Source: a virus. From it: a stretch of 39,433 nucleotides of DNA. The notes under the pieces are model-generated. The model made no database searches. It saw nothing but the letters and a program-made list of their open reading frames with translations, and was not told where the DNA came from. Shown here piece after piece: positions 1-6,492 of this stretch. A program made the position numbers and the translations under genes. The stretch is taken from IMG/VR virus record IMGVR_UViG_3300031999_000084, positions 1-39,433 of that record; one strand, written 5' to 3'. Numbering within the stretch: position 1 is the first letter of the stretch; every line of letters begins with the position of its first letter.

Positions 1-1
1 C

Positions 2-127
2 TTCCTCGGTTCTGGCACTACAGCAGTCGCCGCGAAGCAACTCAAACGTAACTTTATCGGCATTGAAATTTCCCCTACCTACTGTAAAATTGCCGAGGAT
101 AGATTGCGCCAAAACATTTTGCTCTAA
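2..127 (+). CDS. DNA methyltransferase, C-terminal part (start lies at right end of window)
   Basis: This open frame enters from the left edge and encodes the last 41 residues of a DNA methyltransferase. It begins with FLGSGTTAVAA, the AdoMet-binding FxGxG motif I, and continues NFIGIEISPTYCKIAEDRL, the usual C-terminal end of beta-class N6-adenine/N4-cytosine methyltransferases. The N-terminal part with the DPPY catalytic motif is at 38927-39433. In related enzymes the gap between HPTQKP...IIVNYS at the right end and FLGSG here is filled by about nine residues (roughly N-x-G-D-x-V-L-D-P). The two ends joined directly are out of frame, so about 26 bases are probably missing. The next gene starts 3 nt after this stop, which fits one operon running across the junction. 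Enzyme class is confident; target sequence unknown. Confidence 0.9.
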   Translation, partial: FLGSGTTAVAAKQLKRNFIGIEISPTYCKIAEDRLRQNILL

Positions 128-130
128 TCT

Positions 131-829
131 ATGGCACGACAACAAAAACTTATAAAGGAAATACCCACTCTTTGGAGGCCAGAGTTTATTCCTTACTATC
201 CGGTAGAGAGGGATATGTATAGATTGAGTTATCGAGAGGCGTTGCTTTACGGGTTTATAAGGCATTTTTTGAAGAATTGCTCGGGGCGGTTTTTCTTTAC
301 CAATGAGCAGTTGAGATATGTGCTTGGCGGGAAGCGGAATACAACCGCATCCGAAACGGTGTCGAAATTGGTTGAGAAATGCCCAGAGGTGTCAGTAAGC
401 TATATAATCAAGAAAGATGGAGGGAAAATCCGCTATATTGGGTATGTTAATGCGAATCCCGACTTACGGAAAAGCGGAAGTCCGACTTACGGAAAAGCGG
501 AAGTAATAGAGAGTACTATAAAGAATACTATAAGAATAAGAGAGAACTTTGATAAAAACATAGAAATTAAGAGGGAAAATCAGAATTACACTCTTTTGGC
601 GGGTGAACGGGCGAAGTTTATTGATTACTGGACCGAGAAATCCCCTAATGGAAAGAAGGAACGCTGGGAGTTTGAAAAAGTGTTTGACATCAAGCGCCGG
701 TGGGGAACATGGTTGCGGAACGTGGAGCGCCGGATGCAACCAACTCCCTTTGTAAAGGAAACGGATCGGGGGTCAAGGGGCGGCGGGATGCAGAAAATTG
801 CCATAATTCACCCAATTTCAAAAGGGTAG
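131..829 (+). CDS. replication-organiser / DnaD-like DNA-binding protein (candidate replication initiator)
   Basis: The 232-residue protein has an N-terminal part (about residues 25-105) that reads as a winged helix (YREALLYGFIRHF, LRYVLGGKRNTTASETVSKL). After a variable low-complexity linker comes a C-terminal segment with FIDYWTEKSPNGKKERWEFE and FDIKRRWGTWLRN. That W-rich C-terminal signature recurs in phage replisome organisers and DnaD-like initiators. It starts 3 nt after the methyltransferase stop with no Shine-Dalgarno site (TAATCTATGG). The linker is encoded by an exact 23-bp tandem repeat followed by an AT-rich stretch, the arrangement seen when a phage origin lies inside its initiator gene (lambda O is the classic case). 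No helicase or primase was found. The function is inferred from domain layout and position. Confidence 0.6.
   Translation: MARQQKLIKEIPTLWRPEFIPYYPVERDMYRLSYREALLYGFIRHFLKNCSGRFFFTNEQLRYVLGGKRNTTASETVSKLVEKCPEVSVSYIIKKDGGKIRYIGYVNANPDLRKSGSPTYGKAEVIESTIKNTIRIRENFDKNIEIKRENQNYTLLAGERAKFIDYWTEKSPNGKKERWEFEKVFDIKRRWGTWLRNVERRMQPTPFVKETDRGSRGGGMQKIAIIHPISKG
459..504 (+). repeat. exact 23-bp tandem duplication (iteron-like) inside the replication gene
   Basis: Bases 459-481 and 482-504 are identical (core CGACTTACGGAAAAGCGG). Because 23 is not a multiple of three, the two copies are read in different frames, giving DLRKSG then TYGKAE, so DNA rather than protein sequence appears to be conserved. 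An AT-rich stretch with a second short direct repeat (TACTATAA, about 515-535) follows. This is compatible with iterons plus an unwinding element, but there are only two copies. Confidence 0.6.
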
Positions 830-872
830 CAATCCGAGCGTGTATTTATGCCACTTATTTATCCCCTTTTGT

Positions 873-900
873 TTGACATCGCCTTGCGTTTCGTTATAAA
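873..900 (+). promoter_or_regulatory. sigma-70-type promoter for the sigma region 4 gene
   Basis: A perfect -35 box TTGACA (873-878) lies 16 bp from TATAAA (895-900). The start codon of the next gene is 11 nt after the -10 box, leaving little room for a leader. No Shine-Dalgarno sequence is visible. Confidence 0.65.
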
Positions 901-910
901 CTTATAGCAT

Positions 911-1159
911 ATGGAAAACATCGTAGACGTAATCCGGGCGATGCACAAGACATTACCATTGTTGCTTCCCCGCGAACGTGCGGTTATCGAGATGCGGTTC
1001 GGGATAAAACTTGACCGCCCCTCGACACTTGAGGAAGTCGGCAGGCATTTTGGAGTTACGCGCGAGCGCATCCGGCAGATTGAGGCGAAGGTTCTCGAAG
1101 AAGTGTTGGGTAAAATGTCGCAGCAATCATTAAAGAATGGGTCATTGTGTAAAATATGA
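911..1159 (+). CDS. stand-alone sigma-70 region 4-like protein
   Basis: The 82-residue protein is essentially only the C-terminal domain of a primary sigma factor. It contains [17 protein letters not shown], then [23 protein letters not shown] (about residues 39-60), which is the region 4.2 helix-turn-helix that reads the -35 box and contacts the RNA polymerase beta flap. Regions 1 to 3 are absent and the reading frame leaves no room for them. It has its own good promoter (TTGACA/TATAAA), and its stop overlaps the next start (ATGA). It could compete with the host sigma factor for the beta flap, act as an activator tethered at -35, or work with a split sigma. Family assignment is confident; role is inference. 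Confidence 0.85.
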   Translation: MENIVDVIRAMHKTLPLLLPRERAVIEMRFGIKLDRPSTLEEVGRHFGVTRERIRQIEAKVLEEVLGKMSQQSLKNGSLCKI

Positions 1160-1287
1160 AAAACTTACTCCTCGCTCCGATTCTTTGGTTGATTGACTCC
1201 ATCCTTGAAAATCAAAGGGCGTTAAAATTAAGCGGCTGGTTCGATAACGACAATCGGTGCCACGAAATAACCAATGTGTATCTATGA
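1156..1287 (+). CDS. small hydrophobic-start protein, unknown
   Basis: This 43-residue open frame starts [17 protein letters not shown], a short hydrophobic stretch, and ends [20 protein letters not shown]. It overlaps both neighbours by 4 nt (ATGA at 1156 with the sigma-like gene, ATGA at 1284 with the next gene). That double overlap is the main reason for believing it is translated. I do not recognise a family. Confidence 0.5.
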   Translation: MKNLLLAPILWLIDSILENQRALKLSGWFDNDNRCHEITNVYL

Positions 1288-1763
1288 CCAAACCAAAGTT
1301 CTACTGGCATATCCACCACGATGTTCTCCTTGAACCCCTGACCGAACCCATCAAAAACAGGATTAAGTTCATTAAGGAGAACAAAGACGAAATAGAATTG
1401 CGCTTAAAACTGATGAAACCAGTCAAAGGAGAGTTGCCGAAGGAACTCAAGGAACTCCTTGAGGCGGGGAAGGAGCGGGATGAGGCGGGGAAGAAGTTGG
1501 ATGAGGCGTGGAAGAAGCGGGATGAGGCGTGGAAGGAGTGGGATGAGGTGGGGAAGAAGCGGGATGAGGTGGGGAAGGAGCGGGATGAGGCGGGGAAGAA
1601 GTTGGATGAGGCGTGGAAGAAGTGGGATGAGGCGGGGAAGGAGCGGGATGAGGCGGGGGAGAAATACCGCAAACAAATCCTCGCCCTCCACAAAAGAGAA
1701 TGTCCCAACTGTCCTTGGTCTGAAAAAGAACAGACGATATTTCCCAAAAGCCACCAAAAGTAA
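1284..1763 (+). CDS. heptad-repeat coiled-coil protein with CxxC-PW tail
   Basis: The 159-residue protein has an N-terminal head ([19 protein letters not shown]), about ten consecutive 7-residue repeats of the type EAGKKRD / EAWKKLD (residues 60-129) and a tail ALHKRECPNCPW..TIFP. The heptads predict a long, highly charged helical rod, and the CPNC motif could bind zinc. I recall similar proteins with different repeat units but the same Cys-Pro-Trp tail from other phage and metagenome sequences; their function is unknown to me. A longer GTG start at 1257 exists, but ATG 1284 overlaps the previous stop (ATGA), the common junction here. The stop lies in a 23-bp segment that recurs exactly at 5676-5698. 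Confidence 0.75.
   Translation: MTKPKFYWHIHHDVLLEPLTEPIKNRIKFIKENKDEIELRLKLMKPVKGELPKELKELLEAGKERDEAGKKLDEAWKKRDEAWKEWDEVGKKRDEVGKERDEAGKKLDEAWKKWDEAGKERDEAGEKYRKQILALHKRECPNCPWSEKEQTIFPKSHQK
1461..1670 (+). repeat. 21-bp minisatellite, about 10 units
   Basis: Ten in-frame 21-bp units (consensus core GATGAGGCGGGGAAGAAG) encode the heptads of the coiled-coil protein. Units differ by single bases that change Gly/Trp, Lys/Glu and Arg/Leu/Trp at fixed positions. Copy number is likely to vary between relatives by slippage or recombination. Confidence 0.9.
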
Positions 1764-1772
1764 AATAACTCT

Positions 1773-2498
1773 ATGAAAAAGAAAAACAAAGGAAAGACGG
1801 TGCAGAAAACAAGACTTGTGGTTAGAAACGCATATAGCATCAACAATCCATCTCAGATGTCCGCGATGGCCATAATACTCAAGCAGCACATTCTTAAGAA
1901 CAATCTGTATACCAACATCGCGGGCAAAAACTATGTTCACGTCGAGGGGTGGCAGTTCGCCGGAGGGCTTCTTGGAACGTTGCCGCGAGTAAAAAGTGTT
2001 GAAAATATATCAACCGAGCAAGAGGTGAAGTGGAAAGCCGAGGTCGAGATAGTGAATGTCGCAACCGGCAACATCATAAGCACGGGCTTTGCTGTGTGTT
2101 CAAACAAAGAAGCCAAGAAGAAATCTTTCGACGAGTATGCCATCCTCTCGATGGCGCAGACGCGGGCGATAGGAAAGGCGTACCGGAATGTTATCGGGTG
2201 GGTAATCAAACTCGCCGGATATGAGGCAACACCGTCCGAGGAAATGGTGAAGATAGGAATGACTCAAGATGTAACGCAAGCGTTGGTCCCCACAGCACAG
2301 TCAGCGAATGGTGGGCAGATTACCGAGAAAGAAGCGGAGGAACTTTTGAGGGTTGCAATTAGTAAGGGGTTTACCTCAAAGGCGAAGTTTATTGCCGGAG
2401 TTAGCCGCCTCTTAAAAATCAAAATCAAAAATCTAACCTCCCTCACCAAGAGTCAAGCGAATACGGTGCTGGTTGAATTATTAAGGAAGGGAAAATAA
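1773..2498 (+). CDS. putative single-strand annealing / recombination protein
   Basis: The 241-residue protein has a conserved middle: GKNYVHVEGWQFAGGLLG, a beta-rich section (VKWKAEVEIVNVATGNIIS), then SFDEYAILSMAQTRAIGKAYR (about residues 118-138) and a GWVIKLAGYEATP segment. The C-terminal 60 residues look like a separate small helical domain. The 'AQTRAIGKA.RN.lGW' pattern is like the helical core of phage single-strand annealing proteins. The next gene, 1 nt downstream, is a PD-(D/E)XK exonuclease, the normal partner in Red-type recombination pairs. No signature proves the biochemistry; the assignment rests on this pairing and general resemblance. Confidence 0.55.
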   Translation: MKKKNKGKTVQKTRLVVRNAYSINNPSQMSAMAIILKQHILKNNLYTNIAGKNYVHVEGWQFAGGLLGTLPRVKSVENISTEQEVKWKAEVEIVNVATGNIISTGFAVCSNKEAKKKSFDEYAILSMAQTRAIGKAYRNVIGWVIKLAGYEATPSEEMVKIGMTQDVTQALVPTAQSANGGQITEKEAEELLRVAISKGFTSKAKFIAGVSRLLKIKIKNLTSLTKSQANTVLVELLRKGK

Positions 2499-2499
2499 T

Positions 2500-3219
2500 A
2501 TGGCGAAAATTGCCACTCCATATAAAGGAATAACGATAGAGTTCGACGAGGAGAAGCATCGCTATACCATCAATGGCAGGATTATTGTCTTTGTTACTCA
2601 GGTTACAGGGATTATAGACAAATCGGGTCCGCTTATCGGTTGGGCGGTCAAATTGTTCCGCGAGTTCTTATTAAAAAAACTCAACGCTGGCGAGCCGATA
2701 ACCGAGGAGGCAATCCACGAAGGGTCAAGACAGCACGCCATCAAGAAACAGGAAGCGGCAGATATCGGCACTCAAATCCACGAGTGGGTCAACCAATACA
2801 TCACCGGGAAGAAGCCCCCCATACCGGAAATTGAGCAAGTCAAAAATGGCGTGCTGGCGTTCCTGAAATGGATTGACGAGAACAAGGTTAAATTCCTCGC
2901 CTCGGAGGAGATTGTCTATAGCAAGAAGCACGACTTTGCCGGAATCCTTGATGCGGAAGCGATAGTAAACAAAGAGCGTTGTATTGTGGACTTCAAATCC
3001 TCAAATGGAATTTATAATGAGATGTTCTACCAAGTTGCCGCCTACCAATGTGCCAAAGAGGAGATGACCAAGAAGAAGTATGACACTCGGTGGATTATCC
3101 AGTTTGGAAAGGACACTGGAGAGTTCATTGCCCATAGAATTGACGATTACAAACGCGATCTGTCGGCTTTCTTGGGTGCGCTCGCAATTAAACGCAGGGA
3201 AATAGAGTTAAAAATGTGA
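2500..3219 (+). CDS. PD-(D/E)XK nuclease, RecB/Cas4-like exonuclease
   Basis: The 239-residue protein shows the motifs of the RecB/Cas4-type PD-(D/E)XK fold in order: GTQIHEWVN with H94, SEEIVY near residue 137, FAGILDAEA with D151, CIVDFKSS with D164 and K166, and the YQVAAYQ motif (Q178, Y182). This set of metal- and DNA-binding residues defines phage recombination exonucleases that resect double-strand ends. It follows the putative annealing protein after a 1-nt gap (TAATATGG), so the two form a likely Red-like module. No Cas4-type iron-sulphur cysteines are present. Confident for the fold; substrate polarity is not visible. Confidence 0.88.
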   Translation: MAKIATPYKGITIEFDEEKHRYTINGRIIVFVTQVTGIIDKSGPLIGWAVKLFREFLLKKLNAGEPITEEAIHEGSRQHAIKKQEAADIGTQIHEWVNQYITGKKPPIPEIEQVKNGVLAFLKWIDENKVKFLASEEIVYSKKHDFAGILDAEAIVNKERCIVDFKSSNGIYNEMFYQVAAYQCAKEEMTKKKYDTRWIIQFGKDTGEFIAHRIDDYKRDLSAFLGALAIKRREIELKM

Positions 3220-3323
3220 TGAGGGCTGAAAGCATTAAAGGGAAAGCTGGGTTGAGCGGAGGCGGGGTTCGCCGCAGCCGATATAATGGCAAATGGTTAG
3301 CCTTGCCTCCCTCGACTTGGTGA
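3219..3323 (+). CDS. small basic open frame, unknown
   Basis: The 34-residue frame MRAESIKGKAGLSGGGVRRS...WLALPPSTW starts in a TGATG overlap with the exonuclease stop and ends 6 nt before the next gene. It contains a GC-rich hairpin and a TATAAT (3282-3287) without a properly spaced -35, so this stretch may instead be a regulatory spacer. Position is the only support. Confidence 0.3.
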   Translation: MRAESIKGKAGLSGGGVRRSRYNGKWLALPPSTW

Positions 3324-3329
3324 AAGATT

Positions 3330-3599
3330 ATGTCGAGCCTTAAGGTGATACTGTACAACAAAATAAGGGGTGCATATCCCATTCCTATTCACGGAGGAGC
3401 GATAGAAAAGATGAGCATAGATTATGGGTACAAAGCAAGCAATGGAAGCCGCCGGTGCCGGGAACTCGTGAACATGGGATTGATTGAGCCGATATACGAG
3501 AAGGGTTTCGTGCTGTATAAGTGGATACCGCCCAAAGAGAAAACTTTTGAGGAGTTGGAAGCGGAACGTCAGGGGTTATTGATACGGGCAATACAATGA
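3330..3599 (+). CDS. small winged-helix DNA-binding protein
   Basis: The 89-residue protein has the pattern of a compact winged helix. A recognition-helix-like stretch (IDYGYKASNGSRRCRELVNMG) is followed by a beta wing (LIEPIYEKGFVLYKW) and an acidic helix (KTFEELEAERQGLL). Similar short proteins are common next to phage recombination genes, probably as transcription or DNA-replication accessories. Its stop overlaps the start of the HNH gene by 4 nt (ATGA). The specific role is unknown. Confidence 0.6.
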   Translation: MSSLKVILYNKIRGAYPIPIHGGAIEKMSIDYGYKASNGSRRCRELVNMGLIEPIYEKGFVLYKWIPPKEKTFEELEAERQGLLIRAIQ

Positions 3600-3979
3600 G
3601 AAAGATAAAAATAAGCGGGCTGGACCATCTCTTCGGGGTTGCAGTGAAATGCCGTGACAAGTGGCAGTGTCAACGGTGTAAGGCGAGATTTGCTCCGTTT
3701 GAACTATATAGTTGTAGGGCATTACATTGTTCTCATTATATTGGGCGGGCGAACAAGAAGACACGGTATAATTTTGCGAATTGTACCGCTCTCTGTTATG
3801 GATGCCACCAATATTTTGAAACGCACAAGGGAACTGATTATAGGGACTTTATGATAAAACGGTTAGGGCAAGAGGGTTACGATGAATTTATAAAAGAGTC
3901 GCGGGAGAAAGTGCTGTTTGACGATAAGGCAAAGAAGGACGTAGCGGAAATGCTTAAAAGGGTAATGAGGGAAATATGA
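3596..3979 (+). CDS. NinG/Rap-like HNH endonuclease-type recombination protein
   Basis: The 127-residue protein has a zinc-finger pair CQRC (C25, C28) and CYGCH (C67, C70, H71). Between them LHCSHYIGRANKKTRYNFANC carries the HNH His and Asn. It ends with YFETHKGTDYRDFMIKRLG, matching the C-terminal pattern of lambda NinG (Rap), which cleaves Holliday junctions and other branched DNA in recombination. It sits directly downstream of the exonuclease/annealing pair, consistent with that role. It overlaps the next gene by 4 nt. The HNH family is confident, NinG-type function likely. Confidence 0.8.
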   Translation: MRKIKISGLDHLFGVAVKCRDKWQCQRCKARFAPFELYSCRALHCSHYIGRANKKTRYNFANCTALCYGCHQYFETHKGTDYRDFMIKRLGQEGYDEFIKESREKVLFDDKAKKDVAEMLKRVMREI

Positions 3980-4341
3980 AAGATCCGCAAGCAACTGACT
4001 CATACTACGTGAAACTCTCCGGGAAGGCATCTCTCCCCGAACCACTTGAGATTGGGTCAAATTATCATATCTCAATCGAGGGGGCGATAACCGGAAAGGA
4101 TGAAGATGACAATGACGATGGAACACACTCTCACTCATTCAAGTTTAAGCCGGTGATTGTGGAAATCTTGACTCCCAAAGGAAAGACCATTAAAGCCCGC
4201 GATGTCCGCAAAAGGTCGCAACAGCTCCACTCGGCAATTTGGAAAGAGTGGACGGTAGCGGGTGACAATAGTGACCAAGAGGGGTACTACGACAAGCGGA
4301 TGGTCGGCATTATTCAAGGCGTAATCAACGGCACGATATGA
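3976..4341 (+). CDS. conserved phage hypothetical protein
   Basis: The 121-residue acidic protein opens with YYVKLSGKASLPEPLEIG and a beta-rich segment (YHISIEGAITGKDEDDND..HSHSFKFKPVIVEIL), followed by a helical tail containing RKRSQQLHSAIWKEW and MVGIIQGVI. I recall this layout from hypothetical proteins in other phages, always among recombination and replication genes, but no function is known to me. It overlaps its neighbours by 4 nt on each side. Confidence 0.6.
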   Translation: MKDPQATDSYYVKLSGKASLPEPLEIGSNYHISIEGAITGKDEDDNDDGTHSHSFKFKPVIVEILTPKGKTIKARDVRKRSQQLHSAIWKEWTVAGDNSDQEGYYDKRMVGIIQGVINGTI

Positions 4342-4433
4342 CCCGTGAACTCTTACTCTTGCTTATCGGGTGTGGTATAATGGTCGCAAGCGTACTCTAT
4401 ATCGCACTTTGTTTCGCGGGGATTATCAATTGA
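4338..4433 (+). CDS. 31-residue single-span membrane peptide
   Basis: The frame MTRELLLLLIGCGIMVASVLYIALCFAGIIN is one continuous hydrophobic helix and starts in an ATGA overlap with the preceding gene, ending 4 nt before the next. Such tiny membrane peptides are frequent in phage early regions. A promoter-like extended -10 (4371-4381) lies inside it. Whether it is translated is unproven. Confidence 0.45.
   Translation: MTRELLLLLIGCGIMVASVLYIALCFAGIIN
4371..4381 (+). promoter_or_regulatory. extended -10 promoter TGTGGTATAAT
   Basis: TGTGGTATAAT matches the TGTGnTATAmT form found at four other places in the window. Transcription would start near 4388 and give a leader of about 50 nt before the beta-helix repeat gene. 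No -35 box is evident. Confidence 0.45.
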
Positions 4434-4437
4434 AATC

Positions 4438-5478
4438 ATGAAAACAATAATCGTCAAGAACCAAAAAGAGTTCGATAAAATAAAAGATACCTTTGAGGGT
4501 AGAATAGAGATTGTCGGTGCGTTGGAAAGGATAAATCGCTGTATCCCGAAGGCGGAGATTTGTGTCTTCGGCTTCGCCACCATCAAGTACGTCTACGGCT
4601 CCGCCACCATCAAGTCCGTCTTCGACTTCGCCACCATCGAGTCCGTCTCCGACTCCGCCACCATCGAGTCCGTCTACGACTTCGCCACCATCAAGTCCGT
4701 CTACGGCTCCGCCACCATCGAGTCCGTCTCCGACTCCGCCACCATCGAGTCCGTCTCCGACTCCGCCACCATCAAGTCCGTCTTCGGCTCCGCCACCATC
4801 GAGTCCGTCTACGACTTCGCCACCATCAAGTACGTCTTCGGCTCCGCCACCATCAAGTACGTCTACGGCTCCACCACCATCAAGTCCGTCTCCGACTCCG
4901 CCACCATCAAGTCCGTCTTCGGCTCCGCCACCATCAAGTACGTCTTCGGCTCCGCCACCATCGGACTCATGTTCGGCTTGGCGGTAGTATTATTTGTGTC
5001 GGGAACCGCGAAAGTAACTACCAAGGGAAGAAATATTGTTAGGCACTACAAATCAGAAAGAAATATCACGCTCTCTCTGTCGAAAGAAACCACCCATATT
5101 ATAATGCCCAAAATTGAGATGAACTTGAGAGAGTACCAAATCCAATATCCGCACGAAACAAAAGGAAGCAAATTAATACTCTATAAGAGCGTTCACAAGA
5201 AGGATGGGCGATATTCCTCCGAAAATACAAGGGACTTCGAGTATAAAATCGGGGAAACTTACACGGAGAAAGTCGTTAAAAACGGCGAAAGTTGCGGGCA
5301 AGGATTACACGTGGCACATAAGAAATGGGCGATTGACTTTGGGAAGGGGTGGGAAGACGAAGCGTTGCTGGAGTGCGAGGTTGACAAGAAAGGTATATAT
5401 GTCGCACCTGATTGCGATGGGAAAATCAGAGCACCGAAAATCAAAATAGTAAGAGAAGTTCCAAAAGAGGAATGGTGA
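4438..5478 (+). CDS. nonapeptide-repeat (beta-helix-like) protein with conserved C-terminal domain
   Basis: The 346-residue protein has a short head (MKTIIVKNQKEFDKIKDTF), about 15 tandem 9-residue repeats of the form SATIKSVYG / FATIESVSD (residues 46-180), then a globular C-terminal domain. Alternating Ile/Val and small residues in each repeat suggest a regular solenoid such as a parallel beta-helix. The C-terminal part (LILYKSVHKKDG.., YKIGETYTEK, CGQGLHVAHKKWAIDF, ALLECEV, KIKIVREVP) resembles a domain I know as DUF7666, found in many phage proteins behind short repeats. Function is unknown. The repeats are GC-rich against an AT-richer C-terminus. A promoter-like box precedes the gene. 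Confidence 0.75.
   Translation: MKTIIVKNQKEFDKIKDTFEGRIEIVGALERINRCIPKAEICVFGFATIKYVYGSATIKSVFDFATIESVSDSATIESVYDFATIKSVYGSATIESVSDSATIESVSDSATIKSVFGSATIESVYDFATIKYVFGSATIKYVYGSTTIKSVSDSATIKSVFGSATIKYVFGSATIGLMFGLAVVLFVSGTAKVTTKGRNIVRHYKSERNITLSLSKETTHIIMPKIEMNLREYQIQYPHETKGSKLILYKSVHKKDGRYSSENTRDFEYKIGETYTEKVVKNGESCGQGLHVAHKKWAIDFGKGWEDEALLECEVDKKGIYVAPDCDGKIRAPKIKIVREVPKEEW
4573..4977 (+). repeat. 27-bp minisatellite, about 15 units
   Basis: Units of 27 bp (each beginning TCC/TTC GCCACCATC) run head to tail. The last one or two are degenerate (GLMFG, AVVLFVSG). Variation is confined to a few codons: AAG/GAG, TCC/TAC, TCC/TAC/TTC and GAC/GGC. The other two forward frames stay open through the array, so longer overlapping frames here are artefacts of the repeat. 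Confidence 0.92.
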
Positions 5479-5510
5479 AATAGTAATTCGGTGCACCCCG
5501 AAATAACGAT

Positions 5511-5690
5511 ATGAGGAAACTCTATGCAGTGAAAATAACAAAGAAAAAACTTGCCTTTCTTTTGACTGCTTTTGATATCGTTGAGGATAAGCACGAACGG
5601 GCGCGGTTGATGGCAAGGATTTTGAGTAGATTATCAGCTATGGGATTCTGGGGATATAAGAAAGATAATCGGCAACCAAAAGTAAAATAA
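5511..5690 (+). CDS. small basic protein, unknown
   Basis: The 59-residue frame MRKLYAVKITKKKLAFLLTAF...RARLMARILSRLSAMGFWG ends within the 23-bp segment shared with 1754-1776. It is helical and basic, with no motif I recognise. It fills the gap between the repeat protein and the YopX gene and starts 32 nt after the previous stop at GATATG. Length, helix-forming composition and placement support it moderately. Confidence 0.5.
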   Translation: MRKLYAVKITKKKLAFLLTAFDIVEDKHERARLMARILSRLSAMGFWGYKKDNRQPKVK

Positions 5691-5694
5691 CTCT

Positions 5695-6048
5695 ATGAGA
5701 GAAATAAAGTTTCGGGCGTGGGATAGCATAGCAAAGACAATGTGGCAAAATGTTCATTTTGACTACGCTCACATTTATTCTGATAAGTGGAACGAGAAAA
5801 CTGAAACTTGGTTGGGTAGCTTGCCGATGCCATTGGGGATTCTTATGCAATTCACTGGCCTCAAAGACAAGAACGGAAAGGAGATTTATGAGGGGGATAT
5901 AGTAATTTTTGACTATCCAATGGAGGTTATTTGGGATATGGGAAGTTGGACGGTTAAAACTCAAAAAGGGAGTTCGCTTCTTTATGGATATATTACGGAT
6001 GGAGAAGTCATTGGCAACATCTACGAAAACCCCGAACTATTAAAATAA
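5695..6048 (+). CDS. YopX-family protein
   Basis: The 117-residue protein is a clear YopX domain: it starts MREIKFRAWDSIAKTMW and carries LMQFTGLKDKNGKEIYEGDIV in the middle, with VIGNIYENPELL at the end. YopX proteins are very common in phages of Gram-positive and other bacteria, but their biochemical role is not known. The start follows the preceding stop by 4 nt in the recurring TAACTCTATG context. Length is normal for the family. Confidence 0.93.
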   Translation: MREIKFRAWDSIAKTMWQNVHFDYAHIYSDKWNEKTETWLGSLPMPLGILMQFTGLKDKNGKEIYEGDIVIFDYPMEVIWDMGSWTVKTQKGSSLLYGYITDGEVIGNIYENPELLK

Positions 6049-6052
6049 CTCT

Positions 6053-6127
6053 ATGACCATAGAACAACTGATTTATCCGAGAACTATCAAGGTCGGCAAC
6101 CGAAATAACATAGAGATATGTACATAA
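6053..6127 (+). CDS. 24-residue open frame, doubtful
   Basis: The frame MTIEQLIYPRTIKVGNRNN.. follows the YopX stop by 4 nt in the same TAACTCTATG context and overlaps the next start by 10 nt. The start context is the only support; it may be the remnant of a gene or a coupling peptide. Confidence 0.25.
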   Translation: MTIEQLIYPRTIKVGNRNNIEICT

Positions 6128-6492
6128 CCAAACGGGGCAAAAATCTAATAGTATCCATACCCTTAAGGCAGGAGAGCTATAACGCTCTCGGCGAGCGCAT
6201 AGGCATCGTTCCGAATGTAGTCGGGGTGATAGTAAAAGGCAAGGATGACAGTGGGATGTTTGAGCAGGGGATCTATCGTCTCAATGAGTTGGGATACAAA
6301 AACGACATCCAGCTTGGTATGCCAATCGTAATGACGTGTATGGAAGATGATGAGTTTGTAGTGCTCTGTAAGAAGTTGGGTATAGATGTTTGGGAATACC
6401 GAAAATGCGCGAAGTGTGGTAATACTTTGTTTGGGACACACACAATAAATAACAATGGCGAACTTGTGTGTCGTGGTTGTGAGGATGAATAG
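6118..6492 (+). CDS. hypothetical protein with C-terminal zinc ribbon
   Basis: The 124-residue protein has a beta-rich N-terminal part (MYITKRGKNLIVSIPLRQ.., VVGVIVKGKDDSG) and a C-terminal zinc-ribbon-like pair, KCAKCGNTLFGTH and CRGCEDE (two CxxC about 20 residues apart). A link to nucleic acids is suggested only by the ribbon. It is the last gene before the structured RNA locus: its stop lies at the first boxA-like element, so one transcript may carry both. Confidence 0.6.
   Translation: MYITKRGKNLIVSIPLRQESYNALGERIGIVPNVVGVIVKGKDDSGMFEQGIYRLNELGYKNDIQLGMPIVMTCMEDDEFVVLCKKLGIDVWEYRKCAKCGNTLFGTHTINNNGELVCRGCEDE

Noticed and set aside
1301-1940. Two long antisense frames and an overlapping Arg-rich forward frame over the heptad repeat
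   Set aside because: The 21-bp repeat keeps several frames open at once. Only the forward frame with head, heptads and CPNCPW tail makes protein sense and fits neighbouring overlaps.
3282-3287. TATAAT as a promoter for the winged-helix gene
   Set aside because: The nearest TTGA-like box is 24 bp away, too far, and there is no TGn extension.
4573-4977. Diversity-generating retroelement variable repeat (changes at A-containing codons)
   Set aside because: No reverse transcriptase or template repeat is present, and the variation is within a tandem array, which repeat recombination explains.
4560-5042. Forward frames of 160 and 141 residues in the 27-bp repeat (His/Arg/Leu and Ser/Pro repeats)
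   Set aside because: These are shadows of the minisatellite; they start inside it and end soon after it, without own start signals.
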